Assembly: GCF_000986865.1 (NCBI RefSeq) | Contig: NZ_LAVS01000090.1 | Location: forward strand, 115,583-179,582 | Source of the DNA: Rheinheimera mesophila | GTDB taxonomy: Bacteria > Pseudomonadota > Gammaproteobacteria > Enterobacterales > Alteromonadaceae | Reading direction: 5' to 3' | DNA length: 64,000 nucleotides | Part shown: piece after piece, positions 30,950 to 39,307 of the stretch | Position numbering within the stretch: position 1 is the stretch's first letter | Layout of the letters: each line of letters starts with the position of its first letter | Made by a program: the position numbers and the translations under genes | The notes under the pieces: model-generated | Database searches by the model: none | What the model was told of the DNA's origin: nothing | The model's input: the letters and a program-made list of their open reading frames with translations, nothing else

Positions 30950-32104
30950 ATGGCGCCGCGGCAAAGAACGGATGCAAACAAGGATTTCCCTGTAGGCCTT
31001 TATACAAAGAGAGTGCGTGGCAAACTGCGTTATTACTTTGTAAGAGAAGACGGGACCGAAAAATGGTTTCCTATTGGTGTTGCACGTGGTGACGCCATTG
31101 CTGCCGCTCATGCATATAACGCCAAGTACCGTGTACAACAGCTGGCAATATCAGAGCGTGGAGACAAGTACAACAAGCCCCTGTCTCACTGGGTACCAGT
31201 TGTTCTGCAGCGTGTGAAAAAGGAGGAAAAGCTGGGAGCCAATGCTATCAGTACTTTTGAAGCTGACTGCAAACGCCTGGTAGAACAGTTCGGTACCGTC
31301 ATGTCGAAAGCTGTAAACCTTGAGACTGTGAATGCCTATTTAGAGCTCAACTGCTCTGGTAAGTCGAATAACGTCTACAACCGCAAAATATCATTCCTCC
31401 GCAAGGTGTTTGATTACCTTTGTGATATGTCAGCTATGGCAGCTAACCCGGCAGAGCTGAAAAAAGTTAAACCTAAGGATGAGAAAAAGCGCCAGCGTAT
31501 GGATCTGAATGCGTTCAAACAGATAGAGGCCGCCGCTCCCCTTTGGCTGAAAACTGCCATGAACCTGGCTCTGCAAACCACGCATGCAGTCTTAGAAGTC
31601 TCGCGTATTAAATACCGTGACTGTGAATACTTCCCTGTCCCAGTTATTCAAAACGGCTTAGAGGTATTCGGTGTTATGCGGATCCATCGCCAGAAAGTGC
31701 AAAAGAAGGAAGCTTCACGTGTGGCTATACCTATTACTGCAGCTTTGAAACAAATCATCGACGCATCCAGACAGGACCACATACTGAGCCCGTATATCGT
31801 TCACAAGCGCAAAACCGACAGTAACCCGGTAAGCAAAGAAGTGTCGCACGAAACACAGCTGGTAAGTACATTGATCAGCCGGACATTCTCAGAGCTACGC
31901 GACGAGTTGGGCATTTATGAACACTTAGACAAAGATAGCCGGCCAACTTTCCACGAAATACGGGCCTTGTCCATCCACCTTTTCACACAGATGGGCATAG
32001 ACCCGCAGGCCAGAGCCGCCCACACGGATTCGAAGTCGACCAAGATTTATCAGCGTGGGCATGTTGAGTGGGTGGAAGTGCCGGCGGCAGAACTGGCTAT
32101 TTAA
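30950..32104 (+). CDS. Lambda-type integrase near attR, box I arginine replaced
   Basis: 384 residues. N-terminal arm-type domain (VGLYTKRVRGKLRYYFVREDGTEKWFPIG) like lambda Int, core-binding domain about 75-175, catalytic domain after 190. Catalytic residues seen: Lys in HRQKVQKKEA, H-x-x-R in TFHEIRALS, second His in AAHTDSKST and Tyr in TKIYQRG. Where lambda has Arg212 (TGQRVGDL) this protein reads TTHAVLEV, so the box I arginine aligns with Ala. Starts three bases after the Xis-like gene. Probably the element's integrase, if active. Confidence 0.88.
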   Translation: MAPRQRTDANKDFPVGLYTKRVRGKLRYYFVREDGTEKWFPIGVARGDAIAAAHAYNAKYRVQQLAISERGDKYNKPLSHWVPVVLQRVKKEEKLGANAISTFEADCKRLVEQFGTVMSKAVNLETVNAYLELNCSGKSNNVYNRKISFLRKVFDYLCDMSAMAANPAELKKVKPKDEKKRQRMDLNAFKQIEAAAPLWLKTAMNLALQTTHAVLEVSRIKYRDCEYFPVPVIQNGLEVFGVMRIHRQKVQKKEASRVAIPITAALKQIIDASRQDHILSPYIVHKRKTDSNPVSKEVSHETQLVSTLISRTFSELRDELGIYEHLDKDSRPTFHEIRALSIHLFTQMGIDPQARAAHTDSKSTKIYQRGHVEWVEVPAAELAI

Positions 32105-32303
32105 GTTCGGGTAAACCAGCTCGTGTAAAACGTCTTGGTTTACTACGCAAGCATTGTTCAAGACAAAAGTTCTTGCGATCAAAGTACAACGTACACATAC
32201 TGAAAGACTCAAAAAAGATACTATTAACCAACTGCTTACGTCTACTTAGTTTACTTGTGGACCGTGATTTCGTGTTCTGATTGAAAGATAAGGAAGTTTA
32301 TAA

Positions 32304-33797
32304 ATGAATCGTTGGCAAGACACTTTTAAAAACCATGAGTTTCAAACTATTTGGGCGCAAATAGTTACAAAATCAGAATCTTTGACTGTCGATGACGTAT
32401 CAGTTCTCTCAAATGTTGAAGAGGTCGCTCGATTAAAAAAAGTAGTTTCCTTTATATCTAGCTTATTGGACTCAATTGATCCAGACCTTGTACCTCTGAG
32501 CACATGGGCAAACTTCACCAATCAATGTCACCCTTGCCACTATGAGATATCTTCATACATCTCAAATAGAAATATTGGACATATTGTCAACGCGAATAAA
32601 AATAACTTAGACAATCTACTCACGTACGTTCGACCGTACGCTGTAAACTCCGATGCTGCAGCTAAAGCAGCAGCGAAAGCGTCTCGTGAGTATACAAAGA
32701 CCATGTACGAAACCCTAGACGAATTTAAACGTCAGACCGTAGACTATTCAGATGAGTTTAAAGCTAAATCTGCTGAAATAAGTGTACTAAAAGATAACAT
32801 CGTCACGCAATTTAACGATCTCAAAGAGATACACAAGCAAATAGAGCAGTTGAGAGTTAGCTATTTTGAAGGCTCTGATACAAATGAACCCGTTGCATCA
32901 ACTGTAGATAACTTAGTCAATTCGATTAATAACTTTCATCAAAACATCAATTCATTTCATACAGAGTTACTTGGTAGTGGTAGTGACTCAATAGCAAACA
33001 AAATCAAGTTAGCTAACGATACAGCAAAATTATCTACGGAACAGATTACTAATTTACTAGCAGAAACCGAGAAGCAGCTAAAGGATTTAAGGCATTTTTA
33101 TGTTCGAGTCGTAGGCAAAGAGGATGACTCAGGTAAATTTGTGGGTGGATTACAGGACGAACTCAATGCCCGACAGGCTGCTTTGGATGACTTTAAACAG
33201 GATCAAGAATTGCGGTACACAGCTCTCAATAAACAAATAGAAAGCTTGTTACCTGGCGCAACAAGTGCAGGTTTAGCAACAGCCTATAGAGCAATGCGGA
33301 AATCATTCAGAGACCCAATTAAAGAATATTCTAAGTTGTTTTATATTTCTGTCGCGACTCTTTCTTCTGTGGCGTTTATATCTACTATTGATAGTCTATT
33401 TACAGACGGTCATTTTATACAATTTGTTGATATATCCAATATTGGAAATCTGCTCAGCAATTTAGCTTACAAATTGCCGATAATGTTGCCTATTTTATGG
33501 CTAGCTCTTTTCGCCTCTAAACGAAGAAATGAGTCTCAAAGACTACAGCAAGAATATGCCCATAAAGAAGCTTTAGCAAAATCCTACCAGAGCTTTAAAA
33601 AACAAATTGACAACCTTCAAGATGGGAATAAAGAACAATTACTTGAAAAATTACTAGCAGCAGCAATAGACGCTGTAGCTGCAAACGCCTCACATTCCTT
33701 AGATGGAAAACATGACGAAAAAACCCCGATACATATAGGGGTAGATAAAACCTTCGAACAACTTGAAAAGATAAAAAGCTTAATACAATTTAAATAA
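32304..33797 (+). CDS. Large coiled-coil membrane protein, cargo gene
   Basis: 497 residues. Long helical/coiled-coil stretches (about 110-330, many E/K/L/N/Q), then two membrane segments (about 345-368 and 388-405) and a basic helical cytosolic tail. ATG 32304 has AAGGAAG upstream. AT-rich compared with the phage genes to the left. No family recognised with certainty; the plan (sensor-like coiled coil plus membrane segments in the prophage cargo zone) is common for abortive infection or exclusion proteins, which is inference only. Confidence 0.68.
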   Translation: MNRWQDTFKNHEFQTIWAQIVTKSESLTVDDVSVLSNVEEVARLKKVVSFISSLLDSIDPDLVPLSTWANFTNQCHPCHYEISSYISNRNIGHIVNANKNNLDNLLTYVRPYAVNSDAAAKAAAKASREYTKTMYETLDEFKRQTVDYSDEFKAKSAEISVLKDNIVTQFNDLKEIHKQIEQLRVSYFEGSDTNEPVASTVDNLVNSINNFHQNINSFHTELLGSGSDSIANKIKLANDTAKLSTEQITNLLAETEKQLKDLRHFYVRVVGKEDDSGKFVGGLQDELNARQAALDDFKQDQELRYTALNKQIESLLPGATSAGLATAYRAMRKSFRDPIKEYSKLFYISVATLSSVAFISTIDSLFTDGHFIQFVDISNIGNLLSNLAYKLPIMLPILWLALFASKRRNESQRLQQEYAHKEALAKSYQSFKKQIDNLQDGNKEQLLEKLLAAAIDAVAANASHSLDGKHDEKTPIHIGVDKTFEQLEKIKSLIQFK

Positions 33798-33870
33798 TAC
33801 GTTCTTAAACCATAGATTTGATCCCATATATAGCTTTAAGCAAGTGCCAGCTGCAAGGCTGGCTATGTAG

Positions 33871-34620
33871 CTACATATACTTCCAAACAAGAAACATAGA
33901 CAAGCCAATGTTGCAATAGACAGGTAAGTAGTAGTCCAAACACACTATATCGCGTGCTGCAGCCCTCAATGAAAATAAACAACAAGCGGCCCTAAGTATT
34001 AATTTAATTCGAGTTCTTTTTATTACGCAATATTCAGAGTGGTGATAGAGGTCGTCGCCTTCAAATACTGTAGGATCAAAGTTTAAATCCCAATATTTTG
34101 AAAACCCTAACTCGCAGGGAGACATATCTTCAGCGACCCAAAGTTGATACTCCCACTGACCATCATCATTGATACTTAGATAAAAATAACCATAATTCTC
34201 TCGTTGATCATACTCTCCATCAGAACAAATGAAGGTTAACTCCTCTTTCTTCTTTTTCGAGTTATATGAAACTCCTTTAATGTTGGTTTTATTAAAAATA
34301 AAATTCTTAATAAATAGAAATCCAAGCAGCTGGCTGTTGAAGAAGAAACTAGCTGAATGGAGACGGCAGTACCGCTGAGTTTCAGTGTTGGATAACCTAA
34401 ATCGGTAAACCGAAAAAAGCAGTAAAGCTGCATAAATGAGTACAAACCTGTCTTTGTGCTCAATGGTAACTTCCATAAGCCAGGGGATAGAAATGTTTAT
34501 CTTCGTAACATCAACGCCAAGAATCAGAGGAATAACCCCAACAGCGAAGAGGATCATTAGTGCCTTTGACGAAACCTTGTTGTCTTTATCATTAGCATCA
34601 ATGAAAAACTGATACAACAT
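33871..34620 (-). CDS. Three-span membrane protein, cargo gene
   Basis: 249 residues from ATG 34620 (MLYQFFIDAND), chosen for GGAGTGAGC upstream; ATG 34641 is possible. Two N-terminal membrane segments (about 15-32 and 50-68), a polar domain of ~130 residues with aromatic-rich strands (YGYFYLSINDDGQWEYQLWVAED), and a C-terminal span after DYYLPVYCNIGLSMFLVW. The ends resemble those of the small protein at 11,456-11,929. AT-rich. Function unknown; likely a lysogenic conversion or exclusion factor. Confidence 0.62.
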   Translation of the reverse strand: MLYQFFIDANDKDNKVSSKALMILFAVGVIPLILGVDVTKINISIPWLMEVTIEHKDRFVLIYAALLLFSVYRFRLSNTETQRYCRLHSASFFFNSQLLGFLFIKNFIFNKTNIKGVSYNSKKKKEELTFICSDGEYDQRENYGYFYLSINDDGQWEYQLWVAEDMSPCELGFSKYWDLNFDPTVFEGDDLYHHSEYCVIKRTRIKLILRAACCLFSLRAAARDIVCLDYYLPVYCNIGLSMFLVWKYM

Positions 34621-34731
34621 GCTCACTCCATCGAGTTTCATAATAGCGGCATAACTTGGAATACTTTAAAAACCTAGTTAACCTGCGTTTGTCTGAACCT
34701 TATCAACCAGTAATGATATTAGCTCGTAGAA

Positions 34732-35601
34732 TTAAGCTCTTTTTCTAGGTAAGTGTTCATCAGGTATAATCAGTTCATCGGGGAAAAACATAACTTCATC
34801 ACCGTGATAACGTTTTTGAGCTGTGTAATTTAAGCTATAAGCTAACGATCTAGTACCTTCATAAATTGCACAAATTTCCGGGGTGTTGTCATATGAAACC
34901 ACCCAAGGGAGCTTGAAATTTTCAGCACGAATTGTGTTTGCAATCGCAACATGGTCTTCATGTCTGTAGAAATTTCGGTATAACCCTTTGCCTTTTACGT
35001 AATAAGGAGGATCAAGGTAAACTAACGTATTGGAAGGTAATCTAGTAGATACTTGATTCAGCAGACCAAAAGCGTCCTCATTGTAAACAGATATAGACTC
35101 AGCTCTCTCTGCAATGACACGAACTCTCTTGGACATAGCATCTTTGTCAAACCGCGCATCCATTTTGTAAGCACCCGTTTGCCCTTTGCCACCAATAACT
35201 CCAGCCTTTAAAATTCCGGACCTATTTGTTCTATTGATGAACAGAGTCGCAAAACCTTTTTCTGCTATTGTCCCTTCACAATTACCCAACATGATCTCTC
35301 GCCACCGGTACCACTGGTCCATGTTTATCGGAGTATCAACAAGCAACCTCAGGATATCCTCTGGCTGTTCAGTAACCGCTTTCCAAAAAAAATATATTGC
35401 AGGGTCGGCATCATTAATGTGGATATGAGATGCATAACCATGAATGAGGAGCTCTAAAGCAACGCCTGCGCCACCGGCAAAAGGCTCTAGATAGTGACCA
35501 CCAGCAAGATCATTTGCTGTCATAATAGACGCAATAAACGGCGCAAAACGGCCCTTGCCGCCAGGGTATCTTAAAGGTGTGTAGAGCTTGTTTGAAAACA
35601 T
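34732..35601 (-). CDS. D12-class N6-adenine DNA methyltransferase (Dam-like), cargo gene
   Basis: 289 residues. The Dam/M.EcoRV-type family is clear: N-terminal TPLRYPGGKGRF, SAM motif YLEPFAGGAG (about 37-46), catalytic DPPY at 197-200 (LVYLDPPYYVKGKGLYRNF). It lies 51 bases downstream of the OLD-like gene in the same direction, so the pair is likely one operon. Host-type Dam acts in mismatch repair, but the position in prophage cargo next to a nuclease-like gene argues for a modification partner. Basic C-terminus (LPRKRA). Confidence 0.9.
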   Translation of the reverse strand: MFSNKLYTPLRYPGGKGRFAPFIASIMTANDLAGGHYLEPFAGGAGVALELLIHGYASHIHINDADPAIYFFWKAVTEQPEDILRLLVDTPINMDQWYRWREIMLGNCEGTIAEKGFATLFINRTNRSGILKAGVIGGKGQTGAYKMDARFDKDAMSKRVRVIAERAESISVYNEDAFGLLNQVSTRLPSNTLVYLDPPYYVKGKGLYRNFYRHEDHVAIANTIRAENFKLPWVVSYDNTPEICAIYEGTRSLAYSLNYTAQKRYHGDEVMFFPDELIIPDEHLPRKRA

Positions 35602-35652
35602 CGTGATTTCCCGTTTCAGAGCAATAATGCTACCACAAGTGGCACTAGTTAC

Positions 35653-37344
35653 CTACTTATTGAGTTTGTTTGCAGCCACTGCCGCGGCAAGGAAATCGCT
35701 ATTAAACTTTTCAACCTTCTGGGGATTTTCTTTCAACCACAATTCTATTAAGTTCCATTTAGTTATGTGCTTAAGACGCTGATTCATCCATTTTTTTGAT
35801 GAGTCTCTATCAGTTATATTGTAATCACCATTTAGTAGGTGCTCTGTAAGCTGGTCTGCAGTGATATTTTTCCGCAAAAGTGCCGAATAAGTTTCTTGAT
35901 GCGCACCGGGGTTATCAACAATATCTTTGATAAAGCTAAAAATGGTCTGCTCTGGGTTCAAACCTTTACCAGAACTAGCACTCGCTCCAGGCAACTTCAC
36001 AATGTTCTGAGGAACCTTACCACCTTGTTGCTTTATCGAAGAGTCAGCATCAACGACAATTATTACCGTCTTGAAATGTGGGTCATATTTCTGTAAACCT
36101 TGCAAGTTGTCACACCCAACTCTTATTGGTATGTGCTGTAAGAGTCTCCCGGTGGCTTCTTTTACTTTTTTCCTTAATGCAGGGGTAAGGAGCTTTTTAA
36201 AGAATAGATCTGCCTCTGGGTCTTCCAAATAGACCTTTAACTTGCTTTTCGGCGTATTTACAGGTTCTTCAGGGGCAGTAAGGTTCATGTCATCCCTAAT
36301 CCCTTGAAGAGAAATTTCAGCAACTTTTGGATTCCTTGAATCCCAAATATAAATCACTTTATCTGGCGACACGCCATTCCCACCTACTGGATTGTTTTCA
36401 GGATGTATATCCTCTATCAGCGATAATGAGTGTGTAGTAGCTACAACTTGAAGCTTCAAAGATCTTGCGCATGAAGCAATTTTTCTAATTAATTTTTTTT
36501 GTGCATGAGGGTGGAAACCAGCATCTATCTCATCTATCACCAGTAATCCACCAGGGTAATCACTCCATTCACGTTGTAATTTTTTAAAAGACGCTAAAGC
36601 AGTGGCTATCGAACTCAGACTATCCTGCCCTAGGGATATTGATTTTGCACTATGGGCATAAACAGGATGCTTTGATTTTTTAGAGGTTCCCCGGATACCT
36701 TGTGTTGTAATTCCAGTAGGGCCACTCTGCTTACTAACACCAATCACAGCGTTGACAAAATCATTTATGAACTTTGCATCGTCTTGATTGATAGCTGTAT
36801 CAATATCACTCTCAATCATGTCCTGATTGCTTTCTCCAATTGGTAACATCCTAGTCATTCCCAAATAAAGAGTAGGAATTGGTACTTTTGATGAATCGCC
36901 GATAGTTACGCCAGTAGCAGGGATTGTATAAGGTTCTCCACTAACGTTTCTGGGTACTACACGTACTTCATGTCTTTCAACGGGTCTACTTTTTGTTGAT
37001 GGTATGGTTCGTTTAGTGAGTGCACATCTTTTCTCAAACTGTTCACCCTCCAAATCGTAAAGTAACACTGGCCTTGGCGGATTTTCGACATTTGCTAACT
37101 CAGTTTCGTAGTCGATATAGATAATTTCGTTCAGATTTCCCTGATATGTTTTGCCCGTATAACTTGTGTAAGTTCTCTCAGTAAGACCTGAACCATTTGC
37201 GACCAATCCAAGTATAGTGGACTTACCAATCCCATTGTGGCCGGCAATCAGAGTGATTCTTTCCGCGAAGTTTATTTCTAATTCACTTAGTTTACGAAAA
37301 GGTGGAGGGGTGATTTTTAGAGAAACAAGCTTATATGCAGCCAC
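35653..37344 (-). CDS. OLD-like AAA ATPase with C-terminal TOPRIM domain, cargo gene
   Basis: 563 residues with a GTG start at 37344 (AAGGA upstream). ABC-type ATPase: Walker A GHNGIGKST at 35-43, signature-like SLGQDSLSSIATAL near 230, Walker B GGLLVIDEIDAGFHP near 260, and a histidine switch VVATTHSLSLIED. The C-terminal half holds TOPRIM residues E374 (YLEDPEAD) and D432/D434 (VVDADS), the metal site of OLD/GajA nucleases. Gabija and retron-Eco8-type OLD proteins act in phage defence; this one is paired with a D12 methyltransferase instead. Confidence 0.85.
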   Translation of the reverse strand: MAAYKLVSLKITPPPFRKLSELEINFAERITLIAGHNGIGKSTILGLVANGSGLTERTYTSYTGKTYQGNLNEIIYIDYETELANVENPPRPVLLYDLEGEQFEKRCALTKRTIPSTKSRPVERHEVRVVPRNVSGEPYTIPATGVTIGDSSKVPIPTLYLGMTRMLPIGESNQDMIESDIDTAINQDDAKFINDFVNAVIGVSKQSGPTGITTQGIRGTSKKSKHPVYAHSAKSISLGQDSLSSIATALASFKKLQREWSDYPGGLLVIDEIDAGFHPHAQKKLIRKIASCARSLKLQVVATTHSLSLIEDIHPENNPVGGNGVSPDKVIYIWDSRNPKVAEISLQGIRDDMNLTAPEEPVNTPKSKLKVYLEDPEADLFFKKLLTPALRKKVKEATGRLLQHIPIRVGCDNLQGLQKYDPHFKTVIIVVDADSSIKQQGGKVPQNIVKLPGASASSGKGLNPEQTIFSFIKDIVDNPGAHQETYSALLRKNITADQLTEHLLNGDYNITDRDSSKKWMNQRLKHITKWNLIELWLKENPQKVEKFNSDFLAAAVAANKLNK

Positions 37345-37690
37345 TTAGAATTCCTTTTAGTATCGTGGTTAGGTTTTGTTATTTAAACAGTGGACATAAT
37401 GGAAAAATGATTCCCATTAAAAAGGAACAAATTTTTGTGCAAACATGTATAACAACGGCAATTTGCAAAATCAACAGATTCCTACTGAAAAAGCGATATC
37501 TCCCGCTTAGAATAACGAGCTATTCCCAGTAAACTCCTAAACCAATATACAGTGGTTCAGGATCTGTAAGTTGTTGATTTGCATAGTTTGCTTTTTGACG
37601 AGAAATTGCTTTTTCACCGCATACCAAAATCGCAAAAATGCAACTTAAGGCACTGTTTTTATTATGAATTGATGATTTTCCGAGTGGTAA
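37345..37690. other. Attachment-proximal non-coding stretch
   Basis: About 345 bp, AT-rich, between the OLD-like start and the tRNA fragment. It must contain the promoter of the OLD-like/Dam unit. Integrase arm sites are expected here but I cannot identify them with confidence. No gene of note; a plus-strand frame of 65 codons at 37,335-37,532 is unconvincing. Confidence 0.5.
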
Positions 37691-37736
37691 CATGGGGTGT
37701 CAGGGGTCGGAGGTTCAAATCCTCTCGTACCGACCA
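37691..37736 (+). tRNA. attR: 46-bp 3' fragment of tRNA-Pro(GGG)
   Basis: CATGGGGTGTCAGGGGTCGG followed by the T-arm AGGTTCAAATCCT and acceptor end CGTACCGACCA matches the 3' part of proL-type tRNA-Pro (E. coli proL reads CATGGGGTGTCGGGGGTCGG). The 5' half is missing: the bases before 37,691 are unrelated. This is the copy created when an element integrates into the anticodon-arm/3' end of a tRNA gene, so it marks the right end of the prophage. A full tRNA-Pro should stand at the left end, outside the window. Confidence 0.9.
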
Positions 37737-37743
37737 TTAAATT

Positions 37744-37769
37744 AACCTGCTTTTACAGCAGGTTTTTTT
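37744..37769 (+). terminator. Original terminator of the tRNA-Pro gene
   Basis: Stem AACCTGC/GCAGGTT, loop TTTTACA, followed by TTTTT. It stands right after the tRNA 3' fragment, showing that the flank is the original downstream sequence of the tRNA gene. Confidence 0.85.
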
Positions 37770-37899
37770 ATGCCTGAAATTCAGCTTCGAAAAGCGTCTT
37801 TCCTTACACAATTCACCTGCTTGTAAAATTTATTGGATTTTTTATAAACAATTCGTGTAAAGTAATTTTCTGATTTAGTGACAAAGGTAAGGAATAGCT

Positions 37900-38133
37900 A
37901 TGCAAATCAACGCCAACACACCCAGCTTAACGGCTGCACCATCAGCGCAAACTGTTACATCCAAAGCTCAGGCGAACGCCACTCCGGCCAATGTTTCGCC
38001 ACCAGTATCTGACACTGTCACATTATCGGCGGAAGCAAAAGCTAAGCTGGCAATAGAGCAGCAAGCATCGTTAGCCACAGGCTCGACAGTGACGCCATTA
38101 GGTGGTGGTTGGGGCAATGAGCCACCGAAATAA
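37900..38133 (+). CDS. Small protein ending in EPPK, relative of the prophage repeat protein
   Basis: 77 residues; AAGGAATAGCT precedes ATG 37900. N-terminus MQINANTPSLTAAPSAQT is low in complexity (A, S, T, N, P). The helix SDTVTLSAEAKAKLA (about 37-51) parallels SDTVTISDEARRLLDSA of the prophage protein at 20,836-21,123, and both end in G-x-EPPK (GWGNEPPK here). No signal peptide is evident. The pattern hints at FlgM-like or YjfB-like small proteins. Located just outside attR, so it belongs to the host. Function unknown. Confidence 0.68.
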   Translation: MQINANTPSLTAAPSAQTVTSKAQANATPANVSPPVSDTVTLSAEAKAKLAIEQQASLATGSTVTPLGGGWGNEPPK

Positions 38134-38304
38134 GAGGTAAGCTGTGGGGATATTCATTACAACTCTTGCAGAGTACCTTTGGGTATTATGTATAGGTTCT
38201 TTGGTGCTATCTCTCGTCTGGCCAGCAACTGCATCTGTGCGTGTGACCCTATTGATAGTAACCTTATCGGGATTAAATGGGAAGGACACAGGCTTTGCCT
38301 TATC

Positions 38305-38937
38305 TTAGATACCTCCCCACTGCTTTTCATAAGCATAAAATGCAGGTTTGGCCAGACTTAGGGTGGGCTGATGCTGCTTCTTTAGTAGATGCTGGATAGC
38401 CTGTTGAACCTCAAGCACAGCTTGCAGCAATTCGGTCAAATCAAACTCTTCAGTATGAAATACAAAGATTTTAGTGGCCGGTTCCAGCCAACAAAACATC
38501 GCTTCGTTGTCCATCCAGGTGATCACCTGATTGAAACTGGTCAGGTGATGCGCATTGTAACGACGCATTGAATGGTTGTCCCTGACGGAGTGGTCCAGGT
38601 CGTCGGCATGGCGCCACAGCGCCTCATTTCGCAGAGGATGACGCAGATCCGGCAGATTGATTTCGCTCCGCAGCGCTATAGCTCTGTGGCATAGCTCCAA
38701 CCCCAATTCACCACAACATTTGGCAGGCCAGAAGATCCGCGATAATTGATGGGCATGGATCAGGATTAAATGCACCGCATCATACATATCCTCACAGGCG
38801 CGACGCTGACAATCCCAATCTTCAGACCAGTCATTCAGTTGTTTAATGGCTCTGTCCAGTTGCTGACCAGCTTCGGCTATTAACTCGGCTTGCAACTCCG
38901 CTTGCTTCATAAAAACCAATAATTCTTTGGCGTCCAT
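38305..38937 (-). CDS. Conserved-looking protein of unknown function
   Basis: 210 residues, mostly helical, with several Trp/His/Cys (NDWSEDWDCQRRACEDMYDAVHL, IFWPAKCCGELGLELCHRAIAL). GGAGTG lies upstream of ATG 38937. No membrane segment, signal or known motif. Reads like a cytosolic helical-bundle protein. It is alone in its orientation between the EPPK gene and the ABC transporter. Confidence 0.6.
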   Translation of the reverse strand: MDAKELLVFMKQAELQAELIAEAGQQLDRAIKQLNDWSEDWDCQRRACEDMYDAVHLILIHAHQLSRIFWPAKCCGELGLELCHRAIALRSEINLPDLRHPLRNEALWRHADDLDHSVRDNHSMRRYNAHHLTSFNQVITWMDNEAMFCWLEPATKIFVFHTEEFDLTELLQAVLEVQQAIQHLLKKQHQPTLSLAKPAFYAYEKQWGGI

Positions 38938-39307
38938 TTCAACACTCCTGTAAGACGAGATAACACCCTGATTCGGGTACTCTTTCAGTTCAGTGTAGAA
39001 AGCATCAGGACCTTTGCAAGCTGGCTAAACACAAGCTAAGTTATAGATTTTCCGGTATTTACCCAATACAGAACCGGATTAAAATCTAAGCTGCTGAGTT
39101 AGCGTACTATGATCTGTTTTGGTTTTTTCATATTTTTTTGTATTTATTTTCAGCAATTTTGCATTGAGCCCGGCCCAGAGATGCAGCAAGTGCAGCAGAC
39201 TGTGCATTACAATGATCGCTACAAAACTGGCGTTCATCAAATAGTTACATCTGTTGTTTAAACTTTGACGTACAATAAGCGCCTTTTGGTTGCCTCCGAG
39301 GAATTTT
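38938..39307. other. Intergenic region with divergent promoters expected
   Basis: About 370 bp between divergent genes. It is AT-rich around 39,110-39,170. The GAGGA Shine-Dalgarno at its right end serves the ABC exporter. I see no RNA gene or convincing ORF; a minus-strand 85-codon frame at 39,079-39,336 has no support. Confidence 0.5.

Noticed and set aside
34732..35601. Housekeeping dam gene
   Set aside because: It is inside the element's cargo zone, next to an OLD-like gene, without the aroB/damX/rpe context of chromosomal dam.
37691..37736. Complete tRNA gene
   Set aside because: Only the anticodon 3' side, T-arm and acceptor end are present; no 5' half precedes it.
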